DNA from: Podospora bellae-mahoneyi
Taxonomy: Eukaryota; Ascomycota; Sordariomycetes; Sordariales; Podosporaceae
Assembly: GCF_035222275.1 (NCBI RefSeq)
Contig: NW_026946359.1
Location: forward strand, 1,364,001-1,428,000
Reading direction: 5' to 3'
DNA: 64,000 nucleotides
Shown here: positions 35,265 to 45,738 of the stretch, one piece after another
Layout: each line of letters starts with the position of its first letter
How positions within the stretch are numbered: the first letter of the stretch is position 1
Notes under the pieces: model-generated
Seen by the model: the letters and a program-made list of their open reading frames with translations, nothing else
What the model was told of the DNA's origin: nothing
Databases searched by the model: none
Program-made: the position numbers and the translations under genes

Positions 35265-37147
35265 TTACCACTCGTACTCCCCCGTAGCCTTGTGGAAGAC
35301 ATACTCCTTGCCGTTCACAGTCAGGACGCCATCCTTGAGTGTGCACTTCCTGTAGCCTAGGGTATTAGTATCTGAAATGTTATACAAGTTTCGTGGGAGT
35401 AGAGAGACGCACCACTTATTCTTCACCCTCTGCACCTTGTCATACATGCAGAGCATCATATGCCCCATGTCATCATCCTCATCATCGTCCTCCTTGTTGT
35501 CGTCGGAGTCGTCCAAGTCAGAGTTGATCGCATCATCATCCAAATCCTCATCCTTCATGTCATCCTCACCACCATCAACCTGGGAGGGACCCCCAGCAGC
35601 GCGGTTCCGTCTATTGTCAAGGCTGCGGACCTTGGTGGCCTGCTTCAGAGGAAGCATCAGGCCGCCGCCCTCCATCTGCTTGGCTCGGGCGGCGATCTGG
35701 GCGTGAAGATGATCATCAATCTCCACGCGGCCCATCTCGACAGCCTGGCCTTCGGCGTTGCGGCGCATCATGACAGCCTCCCAGCAGTCATCGCTAGGGC
35801 CATCAGTCTGGGCATTAGGCAAGTTGTTAGGGGCAATCCCACGCTGCTGCTGAGCCTGTTGAGCCTGTAGCTGCATGCGTTGCTGCAACTGTTGCTGCAT
35901 CTGTCGTTGATACACCTGCTCGGGGGTCAGCTGCTGAGGTCCACCCTGCTGTGGCCGTTGCATGTGCTGTTGTTGAATCTGCTGAGGGTGTTGGGGACGT
36001 TGTTGTTGAGGATGCTGTGGGTGTTGCTGATACTGCTGCTGCTGAGGGTGTTGCTGGTGTTGAGAATGTTGCTGGTGTTGAGCATGTTGTTGCTGGACCT
36101 GCTGTTGCTGCTGTTGGGCTTGGCCAACGTTCCCTTGTCCGACCTTACCATTACCGTTGGACATGGAGGCAATGGAGGCAGCAGCTCCCTCGCCGTACTT
36201 GTTCTGCAAAGCCTGCACAGCCCGGGTAGCGGCTATGCTGGGGTTGACAGTAGGCAGGCTAGGGTGGGAGGCATTGTGATAACCAGGATGCACGGGCTGA
36301 GAGCCAGCGCCGGGTTCCTGCTTGATAGCGACCGGCTCAGACCTGACCAACCCTGGCTCCTGCTTGACGGGCACCCCGTTGGAATGAGGCTGGTTGATAT
36401 TTGGCAGCGAGAGAGGTTGAGCTGAAGTCTGAGGGCTCAACGTAGACTGGGTATAAGCCGCCTGCGGTGGGGGAGCGGCTTGCGGCGCTGGAGCCGGGGG
36501 AGCGGCTGGTTGAGCTGGAGGAGCGGGTTGCTCTGGCTTCGGGTCCCAGGGAAACTGGGCCACGTTGAGCTGCGAGAGCTTCATTTGCCATTTCTGCAGC
36601 TTGTGTTAGTCTCATCCATAGACATGGCTCCCTGTAAGAGGGGCAATAAGAAAACAGAAGGAGAGGGGTGGCCCTCTAGCAGGGTGCCACGTGATCAAGC
36701 GTGAGACCATCCAATCGGAAGGCAGTGTTGGGGAATGGAGTAAGTTCGCAGCAGCGGGGAAGGGACTTAAAAGAGACCCAAAAGCACTGGGCCGCCCACT
36801 CCGAGGCAGCTTGCTCTCCACCCCTCTTTGCGTCCCAGGAGGCCCAGGCAGTCCAGCCCGTCAGCCAACACCGCCCGAACGAAGGGACCGACACTTGTCG
36901 CGCCCCTCAACCTCAATCTCGACCACCACCAACCATCACCAACATCTTCTCATCTCAATCGACAAACGGTGCGCATCGACACGCAAGCAGGTAAGGAGAC
37001 AGGGACAGGAATACGGGGTTGCCTCACCTTCTTCAGGTCCTCGAGCACGCCATCCTCAACACCATTCTCCTCGAAATCAACGCGCACAGCGTCGATGACT
37101 CCCTGAATCACAGCCTCGTAAACCTGGCCAACGTGAACGTTCGACAT
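35265..37147 (-). CDS. TOA1: TFIIA large (alpha/beta) subunit Toa1
   Basis: General transcription factor that stabilises TBP on the TATA box, with the small subunit Toa2. Three exons, 37147..37028, 36593..35413 and 35349..35265, give 461 aa. The N-terminal helical part (GQVYEAVIQGVIDAVR, then EDLKK joined to KWQMKL) matches the spacing of yeast Toa1 without gaps, which supports the first splice. The middle is a Pro/Ala stretch and a long Gln/His-rich stretch (about 175-265). An acidic region (DDDAINSDLDDSD) precedes the C-terminal beta-barrel part (MMLCMYDKVQRVKNKWKC ... NGKEYVFHKATGEYEW). The second intron is 63 bp, but the first is 434 bp, far above the local norm. Identification is firm. 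Confidence 0.95.
35830..36115. repeat. CAG/CTG-rich segment encoding a polyGln/His tract in TOA1
   Basis: Imperfect CTG/TTG triplets on the plus strand encode the Gln/His-rich middle of TFIIA on the minus strand. The tract is interrupted by His, Pro and Ser codons, so it is less prone to expansion than a pure repeat. Confidence 0.75.
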
Positions 37148-38319
37148 CTTGACGAGTCAAAAAGCTGCAGCGAAAACAACAAAAGCGAGCGAAGCTTGGC
37201 TATCTGCGATCGATTTGACTTTCTTCGTGTGGGTTCGTCAAACGGTGGTTGCCTTGACGTTTGTGAGATTGACTAGCAGTTTCTCTCTACCGACTCCTTC
37301 TTTCTCTCTACGTTTTGCACGGCAAAAACGGGGCGTCGGCTCGGGGTGCGCCGGCGGAAAATATGATTCGGAGTCGATGGTTCGCGGATGAGATATCCCG
37401 AAGGGAGGGAGGCGGGAAGTCGGTCTGAACTGCTAGACGTTTTCTCTTGCACTCTGATTCCTCGATTGCTTGTCCTGCCACGTCGCTTTGAAAAAAAAGA
37501 GGAACTCCCTCTTTCTCGTGACACCTGTCTTGTCTAGATGGAAAGTGCAGCGATTCAGCAATAACTCTGCAGTGTGATATGCCCGTGTTGCGCCGCGGGT
37601 CTGGGTTGCTGTTTCGCCTGGGAGTGATGTATGGGGCAAGTTGAACGAATCCGCCAGAGGCCTGTTGAAGTACTGAGGCCTGATTAGTCATCTGGCTCAA
37701 GCACCCGGCACCTGCCTTCTGATTGGCCAGCCCGCTTTTATTAGTGAGTTCAGGGCGCTCGGCACTTTTAACTGCAGTAGAAACAAGCATTACCTGCCCT
37801 GGAACTCTGCATCAATTCAGCGACCATTATCACGAAAGTAAATCAACCTGAAGGATATCATCACATAGTTCATCCCAATTGGTCACTATTCCATACCCCA
37901 TATCTAAAACAAAAACTCCAACGCCTGTTTCCTATTCTCCGAAAAATTACAAGTATGCTACTGTTTTTGTACAGTTTTGTTCCCTAGTCCATAGCCATGG
38001 AACAAGAGAAGGGGGGTATCTTATGCCAACAAATATGTCCCAGTTGTTGATGTTCGTAAACCTCATGACCAAGCCGATTTTCATTCATTCCCGCTTCGAA
38101 AAAGTGCCGCCTCAAACAATGCCAGAGTGTGGGCAAGAGAGAGTATCCGTAAGAACTCCGAGTGAATGCTCCTTTCCCAACCCCAACGCCGCGCTGAAAC
38201 GACCGAAGTGCAGGAATCCCATAGGGAACCGTTGTTATACCTACCGTTGGTTGAACAATTGACTCTGATCAGACAGGATCATTGTGTTGTTGTTGTCGTA
38301 TCGTTATGTGAGTATTGCT
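37148..38319. other. Intergenic region between TOA1 and CDC20
   Basis: 1.17 kb holding the TOA1 promoter and the CDC20 3' UTR, both genes being on the minus strand. No coding region, RNA gene or repeat was recognised. Confidence 0.55.
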
Positions 38320-40107
38320 TTAGCGGATCGTCATCTGCTTGCTGAGCCCAGCCTTGGCCGACGACCCAGAGCTTCCGACACCAGCACCAGCACCGGCCTT
38401 CTTCTCAAACACCTTCCAGAACTTCAAGCTCTCATCGGCAGCAGCGGTGGCCAGCATCTGACCATCAGGGCTGAGGCAGCTGTGGAGGACTCTGCTCTCG
38501 TGGGCGGGAATCTCGACGTTGCGGACGAGGGTAGGGTAGCTCCAGATGCTGAGAGAGTTGTCAGGGAAACCGCTTGAGCTGACGATCTCGCGGTAGTGAG
38601 GGCTCCACCGGAGACTGGTGACCTGAGAGCCGGTGTCGATGCTGTTGACGCGGGCACCGGAAGTGGTGTTCCAGAAATGGATGTGGCGATCGTACGAGCC
38701 GCCACCGGTAGCAAGGAGGTTCATGTTCCATGGGCACCAGGCAAGAGCCTTGACGGCGGCCTTGTGGTTGGTCTTGGTGAACTTGGGAACGGCGAGAGAG
38801 CGAGCATCCCAGATGGAGACAAGATTGTCATTGCCGCCGGTAGCAAGCTGGGCACCATCAGAGCGCCACTCAAGGCCGCAAACCTCAGAGGTGTGAGAGG
38901 CGAGCTCGGCAACCTTGTGCTCCGCGATACGGACATCATGGTTGAAGACCAAGCCGCTGCGGGAACCTGTAGATAAAAGATGCTTGTTCCAGCCCATGAC
39001 GCCAACACGAGTCTCATGGCCGTGCATGCTGCGGATCTTGACACCCTCAGCGACATCCCAGATCTGAACCTCGCCTGTGCCGAGACCGACACCGACGTAA
39101 GCACCATCACCGGACCACTTGACACTGCTAACATAGGTATCGGGGGTGGTTTCGAGGAGACAGCTGACGGCACCCTCATCGGCCGACCAGACATATACGT
39201 TGCGCTCCAAGCCAATGGCGACCTGGTTTCCTGAGCTCCAGTCGAGCAGGTTGAGGTAGTAGTCGTCAATGAGACCAGGGGCATCGAGAACACGCTCGGG
39301 GGCTGTCGCAATGCGACGTCTGAACTGAGGAGGGGCATTCGCGGGCTTCAGTGGCCGGTTGTATTGCTGACGAAGATCAATAGGCTTTGAAGACTCTGGT
39401 GGGGCAGGCTTGAACTGAAGGATACGGGTGTTCAAGTTGACACCACAGGCATCGGCAAGAGAGTCTTGATAGGCAACGCTGTTGGGCGAAGGGCGAGAAT
39501 AGGACTCCTCTTCCTCCTCTTCAATGTTGAGACCCTCGAGGGCAGTAAGAGCATCATCAGCAGCAGAAGCAACGATGGAAGAGGCCTCGCTATGGCCAGT
39601 TCTCGAGCGCTGCTTCTCCTGGAGGTCGAGCTTTCCCGAACCGACATTGGCGATGGCCGAGCTAGCTCCCCGGTTGGGAATGAAGCGATCGGCGTTGTAG
39701 GAGATGGTGGTCTTGGATGACTTTTGCTTGACGTGCGTGGTCTTCCTGGCCTTGGGAGAGACCTTGGTGGGGACACCAGTGCCAGTCAAGGTGAAGTCGG
39801 AAACACCAAGCTCGAGCGCCTTGCGAGGGGTCGAGACACCAGCGGCAATGTTGGACTTGGGAGAGTCGCGGTGATGGCTCTTGCTTGAAGCTCTGGCAAG
39901 GCGAGCACCAAGGTTGCCGCCGTAGACTGACTTGGAAGCGCCACGCTCATTGCTCGATTTCTCGGGGGTGAATGGAGAGGAGTTGAGGTTGATGGGGATG
40001 GCACGCTGACGAGGGGAGGGGGTCAAGGGCATACGACCACCGGCGGTGCGGGAGGAGAAGAGACCCGTGTGGGACTTGAGGGGAGTTGATACTGTAGCGG
40101 TAGCCAT
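38320..40107 (-). CDS. CDC20: APC/C activator Cdc20 (WD40)
   Basis: Mitotic co-activator that brings securin and cyclin B to the anaphase-promoting complex and is the target of the spindle checkpoint. Single exon, 595 aa. The N-terminal 280 residues are basic and Ser/Thr-rich, with a C-box DRFIPNR (140-146) that contacts the APC/C and an acidic stretch (NIEEEEEESY). The WD40 propeller starts after PERVLDAPGLIDDYYLNLLDW, which is the Cdc20/Cdh1 entry motif, and runs to about 575 with seven blades (for example VQIWDVAEG, VSIWDARS, IHFWNTTSG, LSIWSYP). The last residues MTIR form an IR tail that docks on APC/C TPR subunits. I prefer Cdc20 over Cdh1 from the blade sequences and overall N-terminus; that call is by eye. 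Divergent from the Kelch-BTB gene. Confidence 0.93.
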   Translation of the reverse strand: MATATVSTPLKSHTGLFSSRTAGGRMPLTPSPRQRAIPINLNSSPFTPEKSSNERGASKSVYGGNLGARLARASSKSHHRDSPKSNIAAGVSTPRKALELGVSDFTLTGTGVPTKVSPKARKTTHVKQKSSKTTISYNADRFIPNRGASSAIANVGSGKLDLQEKQRSRTGHSEASSIVASAADDALTALEGLNIEEEEEESYSRPSPNSVAYQDSLADACGVNLNTRILQFKPAPPESSKPIDLRQQYNRPLKPANAPPQFRRRIATAPERVLDAPGLIDDYYLNLLDWSSGNQVAIGLERNVYVWSADEGAVSCLLETTPDTYVSSVKWSGDGAYVGVGLGTGEVQIWDVAEGVKIRSMHGHETRVGVMGWNKHLLSTGSRSGLVFNHDVRIAEHKVAELASHTSEVCGLEWRSDGAQLATGGNDNLVSIWDARSLAVPKFTKTNHKAAVKALAWCPWNMNLLATGGGSYDRHIHFWNTTSGARVNSIDTGSQVTSLRWSPHYREIVSSSGFPDNSLSIWSYPTLVRNVEIPAHESRVLHSCLSPDGQMLATAAADESLKFWKVFEKKAGAGAGVGSSGSSAKAGLSKQMTIR

Positions 40108-41019
40108 GTTGGTGACTGTACTCGTGCTGGTATCGAATATCTCAAGGAGGCGCCAGTGATAGACTGCTATTGGGAGATGGGGTGGAGTGTCGACCAGTCG
40201 AGTACTCCAGGTGACCCCGGATAATGGTTACAATTATCGATTTTTTGTTTTGCGATTTGTCGATTATCGGTACCAAAAATGTGCCAAAAAAGAAGCCTCG
40301 GTGAATAAGAACAACCAGACTGGCTCGAAGTGATTCTTGCGTATATGGGCTTGCAATGTTCTAGGGTTGTTTGCTGATGAAGCGGATGGAATATTTAGAA
40401 TGCAGTGCAAAGCAAAACTCCAAAAAGATGAAGTGAGGTTTTGTGTGTGATGGTACGAGGAAGGAGAGCTCTGGGACATGAGAGGAAGGAAGGATGGTGA
40501 TTTAAATGTTTACATTTTGTTGTCCAGGCAACGACCGCCAGCTGTTCTTTGCACTTGCTCTTCCCCACCTTTTTTTTGAGCCAGCTGGTTGCAACCCCCT
40601 GATGACAAGGCTGCGCCCGGCCTGGTCTGTGGGGTCTGCACGGGGCGCTGTTAGCAAGGCCCTGCCCCCCGCAAGCCCCTGTTCTGTCGCATGTCGACAA
40701 GGAAACGCCAAGAGCTAAGCACTCTTCGACCCGCCGCCGCAAACCATCCTTGAACCATCCCACGCCAACAACGACACATGCAACAACAAACTTTCGGCGA
40801 GCAACTGTCTCTTCTCAATCTACCATGACCGCGCCCGACTTGCATTGACCGGCCTGAACTTGCTCTGACCCTAAGGGAAGAATCTTTCGGCCTATTCTGC
40901 TGTATAGGGCGGCTTGAATGTCTGCCTGGCGTTCTCGTAGGGCATTCTTGCAGTAATTAACTGGACACTCAGCAGCAAGGAAGCGAAACGAACAACTCCC
41001 TTTTGCTTTTGCAGCCACC
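40108..41019. other. Divergent promoter region of CDC20 and the Kelch-BTB gene
   Basis: 0.9 kb between divergent genes. No coding region was recognised. The plus-strand leader ends in a strong CCACCATGG context. Confidence 0.55.
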
Positions 41020-43418
41020 ATGGCGCAACAACAACATCAGCAGCCTTCAACGCCCGCCGGCACCGGTAATTCCATCTTTGGCGGGCCCGCTCACCTCCAA
41101 CAGCCCGCCGGCCTCCTCGCTCAGTCTTCGTTCTCGTCCTTCTCGACAGCACTCACACCTGCTTCGGCCGCATCGTCGAACAATACCTACATCATGCCGA
41201 ACTCGCCGCTCAAGCACCGCGCCGCCATGGACGGCTACCGTCCCAAAGTCACACGCACTCTCGGCCAGCGCCCGGCCTGTCTCGTCAATGCCTCAGTGAC
41301 GTATTGTGGTAACAACCAGATTTATGCCTTCGGAGGCTTTGACCAGTACACCGATGAGGTTTACAATCATGTGTTGCGACTGGATCTTGTCAGCCACCAG
41401 TGGAACCTGGTCGATAACTACGGGGACATCCCCGGTGTTCGGATGGGTAAGCCCCCTGTCTATTTTGCCCGTTGCTGGTGATACTGTGTTGACATTACCC
41501 CTGAACAGGCCACACGGCGACGCTGTACAAGGGGGACAAGCTGTTGGTTTTTGGAGGCGAGAACGAACATCGAACTTATCTCTCGGATCTTATCATCTTT
41601 GACTTGAAGACTGCCCACTGGACACAGCCACAAGTGACGGGACCTATTCCAAAAGGCCGCGCTCGCCATGCTGCTGTGTTACATGAGGACAAGCTCTTTA
41701 TCGTGGGTGGTATAACAGGCCATGACAACTATGTGTTGGACGACATATGTTATTTGGATCTTAAGACCTTCACTTGGTCCAAGTCGTGGCGTTTTGTTGG
41801 GCGGTTTGATCACTCTGCATACATTTGGAGTGACAGGGTCTGGGTGTTTGGTGGCTTGAGTGAAGATATGGACAAGGTTAGTGACCTGTGGTGGCTGGAT
41901 CTCAAGGGCAACCCAGCGTTTGAGTCTCCTCCACATATCGGCACCCTCGATCGATCCGGTTTATCTCGAAGTGCGGCATCACCACGGCCATCGTATCCTT
42001 CCGTCCAGTCTACAGCTGTGGGCTCTTCCGGTTATGCTGCCAACTCTAGGACTGCACAGGTCAACCCACCGTCATTCCACCTGAAGACATATGCGCCACA
42101 AGCACCCGGGGCCATTTCTGCGCTCAAGTTTGTCAGCGGCCCTAATGTCCCATCTCAGATGCAAGGCATCCATTTCCATGTCTACTCTTCAGGAACACTC
42201 CTGGACTTTGTAACACCAGCAGCTACGATTACGTCAAAAGAATGCTCACTATCAGCCTTAGATTTGGCAGCCTTACGGTGGCAGAAGCTTGCAGAAGGTC
42301 GAGAGATATTCAAGCCAGGCTATCGGTGGCATTACTGCACTATGAATGAAGATGGCACGAAAGCATGGCTGCTCGGCTGCCCTACCGATCCAGGGGCTAT
42401 TGATCTCGGGGCTAATGGCCTGGAGGAGTATCTTTCGGACATTATGGAAATTGATCTGCGGCGCTACGGGTTCCTAGGAAACAACATGGCTCCGGAGCCT
42501 CGCACCACCCGCCCGTCCTCCCGCACCCGGCACGCCGAAACACCTTCCAAGGGCCTTGGTGATGATTTGGCGAAGCTCTTCAACCAGCCCCCAGAATCAG
42601 GCAGCGGCACGGATTTCATCGTCACCGCGCTCTCGAGGGACTTTGACGAGGAAGAGGTTATGGGCTCGGCACTCGTCCACGCCCAAGTAGACTCTGTCGG
42701 CGACACGGACCCCGACCAGACCTGGCTGTCACCAGACACGCCTACCTCCCCACCCATCCACGTTCATCGGCTCATCCTCCAAGCCCGTTGGCCGCACTTT
42801 GCCCGGTTGTGGTCTTCTCAGATGGCCGAGTTTCACACCAAAAAAATGCACATTCCTGAACCATACTCTGTCGTCAAAGCATTCTTATACTACCTCTACA
42901 CTGACCGGATCGATCCGCCTGATCAAAACGGCAACGAAACCACTGCCGACTTGGCTGATGTAGCGGGCTTGTTGGTCATGTCGAATATTTACAACATTCC
43001 TCACTTGAGACTGTTGTGCGTGAATAGATTGTCAAAGGAGCTGGATGTGGATCATGCGTGCATTATCTGGTATTGCGCGGGGTTGTCGAACGAGGAGTGG
43101 TTGAGGAAGCGGGCAGCGAACTTTTGCATGACGCACTGGGGGAGGATCGTGAGGACGGTTGGGTTTCAGCGGTTGCCAAGGAATGCGCTGGTGGAGCTGA
43201 GCCAGGAGGTGGATAGTGAGGGGAGGGTGGTGGCGGGCGAGGAACTGGATATGATGCAGGTTGGGTTTGGGGTTGGCGGAATTGATAGGGTGGGGGGGCT
43301 GGGGAGGAAGGATAGTGTGGGGAGTGGAGGGAGTGATCAAGAGGGTGGGAGAGGGGTGATGGAGAGTGATGGGCATGAGGATGGAGAAGAAGAGGAGGAT
43401 GGGATGGAGATGAGTTAG
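41020..43418 (+). CDS. Kelch-repeat and BTB/POZ domain protein (Ral2-like)
   Basis: Predicted adaptor or scaffold with N-terminal Kelch repeats and a C-terminal BTB fold. Two exons, 41020..41446 and 41509..43418, with a 62-bp GTAAGC...CAG intron, give 778 aa. The start sits in an ideal CCACCATGG. The Kelch blades cover about 85-250 (YAFGGFDQYTDEVYNHVLRL, LLVFGGENEH, LFIVGGITGHD, VWVFGGLSED). A linker follows with HFHVYSSGTLLDFV. The BTB-like domain lies at about 515-640 (PIHVHRLILQARWPHFARLW, VKAFLYYLYTDRID). The domain order is Kelch then BTB, the reverse of animal BTB-BACK-Kelch CUL3 adaptors but like S. pombe Ral2, a Ras1 activator. The C-terminus is acidic. The frame stays open for 87 codons after the TAG. 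Orthology to Ral2 is likely, not proven. Confidence 0.85.
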
Positions 43419-43682
43419 GGGGTTAGTCGAAGTCCTGTTCGGGAAGGGGCGTTGAGGGGGCGGGGGAGGTTGGTAGAAAGGGAGGAAACCTTGGGGCTTG
43501 AGAGCAGTGGGGAGAGTGAGGGTAGCGAGGATAGTGACGAGGAGACGTTGGGAGCTGGGGGGGATGAGGAGCTCAAGGAGGATAGTGAAGAGGAAGGAGA
43601 AGGGGAGCTGGATCTTAGTTTTGTCGATACGAGTGTGAGGCGGTCGGCGAGGAAGCCGAGGATGTTGTTGGAGCTTCTCTGA
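43419..43682 (+). other. In-frame acidic open frame directly after the Kelch-BTB stop
   Basis: After the TAG at 43416-43418 the same frame stays open for 87 codons and ends with TGA at 43680-43682. It reads as Arg/Gly-rich, then strongly acidic Ser/Glu/Asp-rich (EGSEDSDEET), ending with RRSARKPRMLLELL. Composition matches the acidic end of the Kelch-BTB protein. It could be an old C-terminal tail cut off by the stop, a read-through extension, or chance openness of a purine-rich 3' UTR. I found no convincing intron that would remove the TAG. Confidence 0.4.
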
Positions 43683-44361
43683 GTGACTCTCTTATGTCCG
43701 AGGAGATAATTCCCTCGGTTTCTTCGGTTAAGGTAATCAGGCTACGTTTTCTTTTTGCTTTTATCACAGTTGCTACTTTTTTTTCCATAGCTCGAGAGGT
43801 CTCTTTTGGACTGGGAAAGGGGCAAGGATACGCTGGGATCGGAAATGGACAGGTTGGCTGGCATCATGGCGGAGGCGTTGATGGTTGGGTGGGTGGACTG
43901 TGGGCTTATTTTACTAGTTAAAGACAAGGAAAGCCAGTTTTTACATGTATGTAGTTGGGGCATGTCTGTACACACTTGCATGCCCCATTTTAGAATCGTA
44001 CAAAAATGGAGTTATCGGATACTTAGGACGGGACGAGTTCGAGTGACTTGGAAAAGGGTTTTTTCGGTCCCAGGTTGGTGAAGTGATAATTAGGCAGGGT
44101 TCTGATTATCGTTTTATCAAGGCTTGAGGTACTTCACTGACCAGTCAGTCTATGTCTCACCGCCGTTGAGAGCCTTGCATATTGAGTTGACAAGGCAGTC
44201 AGTCAACCGGCCAATCGTTGACAACTGCACATTGGGAAATTTCCCATGTTGCTTTTTTCGGCCCTCAAAGTTCTCCTCATCCAGGCCACAAGACGCAGCT
44301 TCTAGTCTGGTAGGCAAGGACTGGTCGACAACGCTCCTTTTCTTTTACAAAACACAAACAC
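43683..44361. other. Intergenic region after the Kelch-BTB gene
   Basis: About 680 bp of rather AT-rich sequence with short frames only. It holds the 3' end of the Kelch-BTB transcript and the promoter side of the decayed gene at 44362. Nothing else was recognised. Confidence 0.5.
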
Positions 44362-45151
44362 ATGAGCGTCATGGAGGAGCAAGTGGCGATACATTGGGAT
44401 ACTTTGGTCCCCAATCCTTCAGCCAACGATCGCCCACCAAGCTGCGATACACCGCCCATTGAAGTCGAAGATGTCCCAGCCGAAGCTGAGCCAGCAGCTA
44501 GAGATGATGACGGAGAGGAAGAGCGGCCCGCCGAGTCTCATCGCTTTCGGAGACGACTAAGGGGAGGAATGAATCTGATAATCACAGCTTTCGGCTCGGT
44601 GTGTATCATGGTTGTCAAAGTGGTTCTCCGATCCCAAACGAACGCGCTGTTGAATCCCATCCTTACTGGAAAGCATTGGCAAGAATGATAGATCGGATCG
44701 TCATGGCATATTTGAAATGGCATCTGGAACATTGAACACGCCATCGAAGCTGGAAAAATCCTTTTTGCCTTCGTTACGTTGGGTGTCGCTGTGTACACGG
44801 TCAAGCCGTCGGTGAGATCGGCCGAGCTGGCGGAGTAAACAGCGAAGGAGTTTCTTGAGGTTTGTGAAGCGGCAGGCGAATCGGATTTTAGCTGTCATTG
44901 TCTCCGGGCTAACATCGTCCTTTCTACAGCACGATTGGGAAGGCTCTGACTGTCACCAGATGCGCAACGTGACACTTGAAGCCCCTCCTGGGATGGGAGC
45001 TCAGCACATGAAGAGAGACCTGGAACCGGTGACCAAGTATCACACCAAGTTTAAGCTCTATGCATATCTCTGTGCACTTTTCTCCCCTTGGAAGCTGGTG
45101 CATAATATTATGGTTCGTAAACACATGATATTTGCAAAATATCTTTTATAA
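44362..45151 (+). pseudogene. Probable decayed small two-membrane-segment gene
   Basis: An ATG-started frame (44362-44688) encodes an acidic 65-residue N-terminus, then a basic RFRRRLRGG and a membrane-like NLIITAFGSVCIMVVKVVL. Three stops (TGA, TAG, TGA) in the same frame lie between 44686 and 44715. Then the same frame resumes with IEHAIEAGKILFAFVTLGV, a second membrane segment, and SVRSAELAE, but meets TAA at 44836-44838. After it, TAKEFLE is followed by a clean 70-bp intron (44860-44929: GTTTGT donor, GGCTAACATC branch point, CTACAG acceptor) leading into HDWEGSDCHQMRNVTLEAPP. From memory, many small fungal membrane proteins have W-x-A-K-x-F-x-E-x-C here; the TAA sits where Trp would be expected. 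The early stops may lie in an unrecognised intron. A broken gene is the most likely reading; a functional short form cannot be excluded. Confidence 0.4.
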
Positions 45152-45738
45152 GTATCCTTGCCGAGTTATATTTTGTCGGGTCTATAGTTATGTTAAACAA
45201 GACCCCGAAGCTCTTTCAGTTATGGTGCAGGCTGCTGCTTGTCGATGTCTTGGGATTGGAAAGTTTTTCGGGAGGAATATTCGGGGTAATGGAGTAATTG
45301 GACAACATATTTCCACTGTTTTCAGAAGGTCGTTAGATTGTTATCACCTACAGGGCGGTTTAACTAGGCCAATATAGCCTCCGAAACCTGAAGTTATAAT
45401 GGCATTCGTGATGAAAAATGGTCCGCGATTATAACGTGTCATCCGTGTCTAGGCAAAGATGGTATTGACACTATCGTTCTGAGGCTGTGTGTGACATTGC
45501 TTCTGTTTAAGTATGTACTACAATACGGCCTCAACAACCAAGAAAGTAGCCACGGAGACCCCATACAACCACACGCGTCATAACCCAGTGATATCGCCAA
45601 AAGTCCAATGCTTACGCTTCCGTCCCAGTCCCAAGCCAGTCCATGCATGCCTTCCCGGGCCTTCAACGCCGAAAGATGTGTAAACGCGAAAGAAGATGCA
45701 TGTTCATACAAGTCCCAGCCATGTTTTGTGTGGCAGCT
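45152..45738. other. Intergenic region before the CUL3 3' end
   Basis: About 590 bp of AT-rich sequence, with no gene recognised. It holds the CUL3 3' UTR on the minus strand. Confidence 0.55.

Noticed and set aside
43356-43418. Possible 63-bp intron that would remove the Kelch-BTB stop
   Set aside because: It has GT...TAG borders and correct phase, but is nearly all purine and has no branch-point-like sequence, unlike every other intron here.
44816-44846. A 31-bp GTGAGA...ACAG segment that would remove the TAA in the decayed gene
   Set aside because: Too short for a fungal intron, and it would delete the conserved-looking SVRSAELAE stretch.
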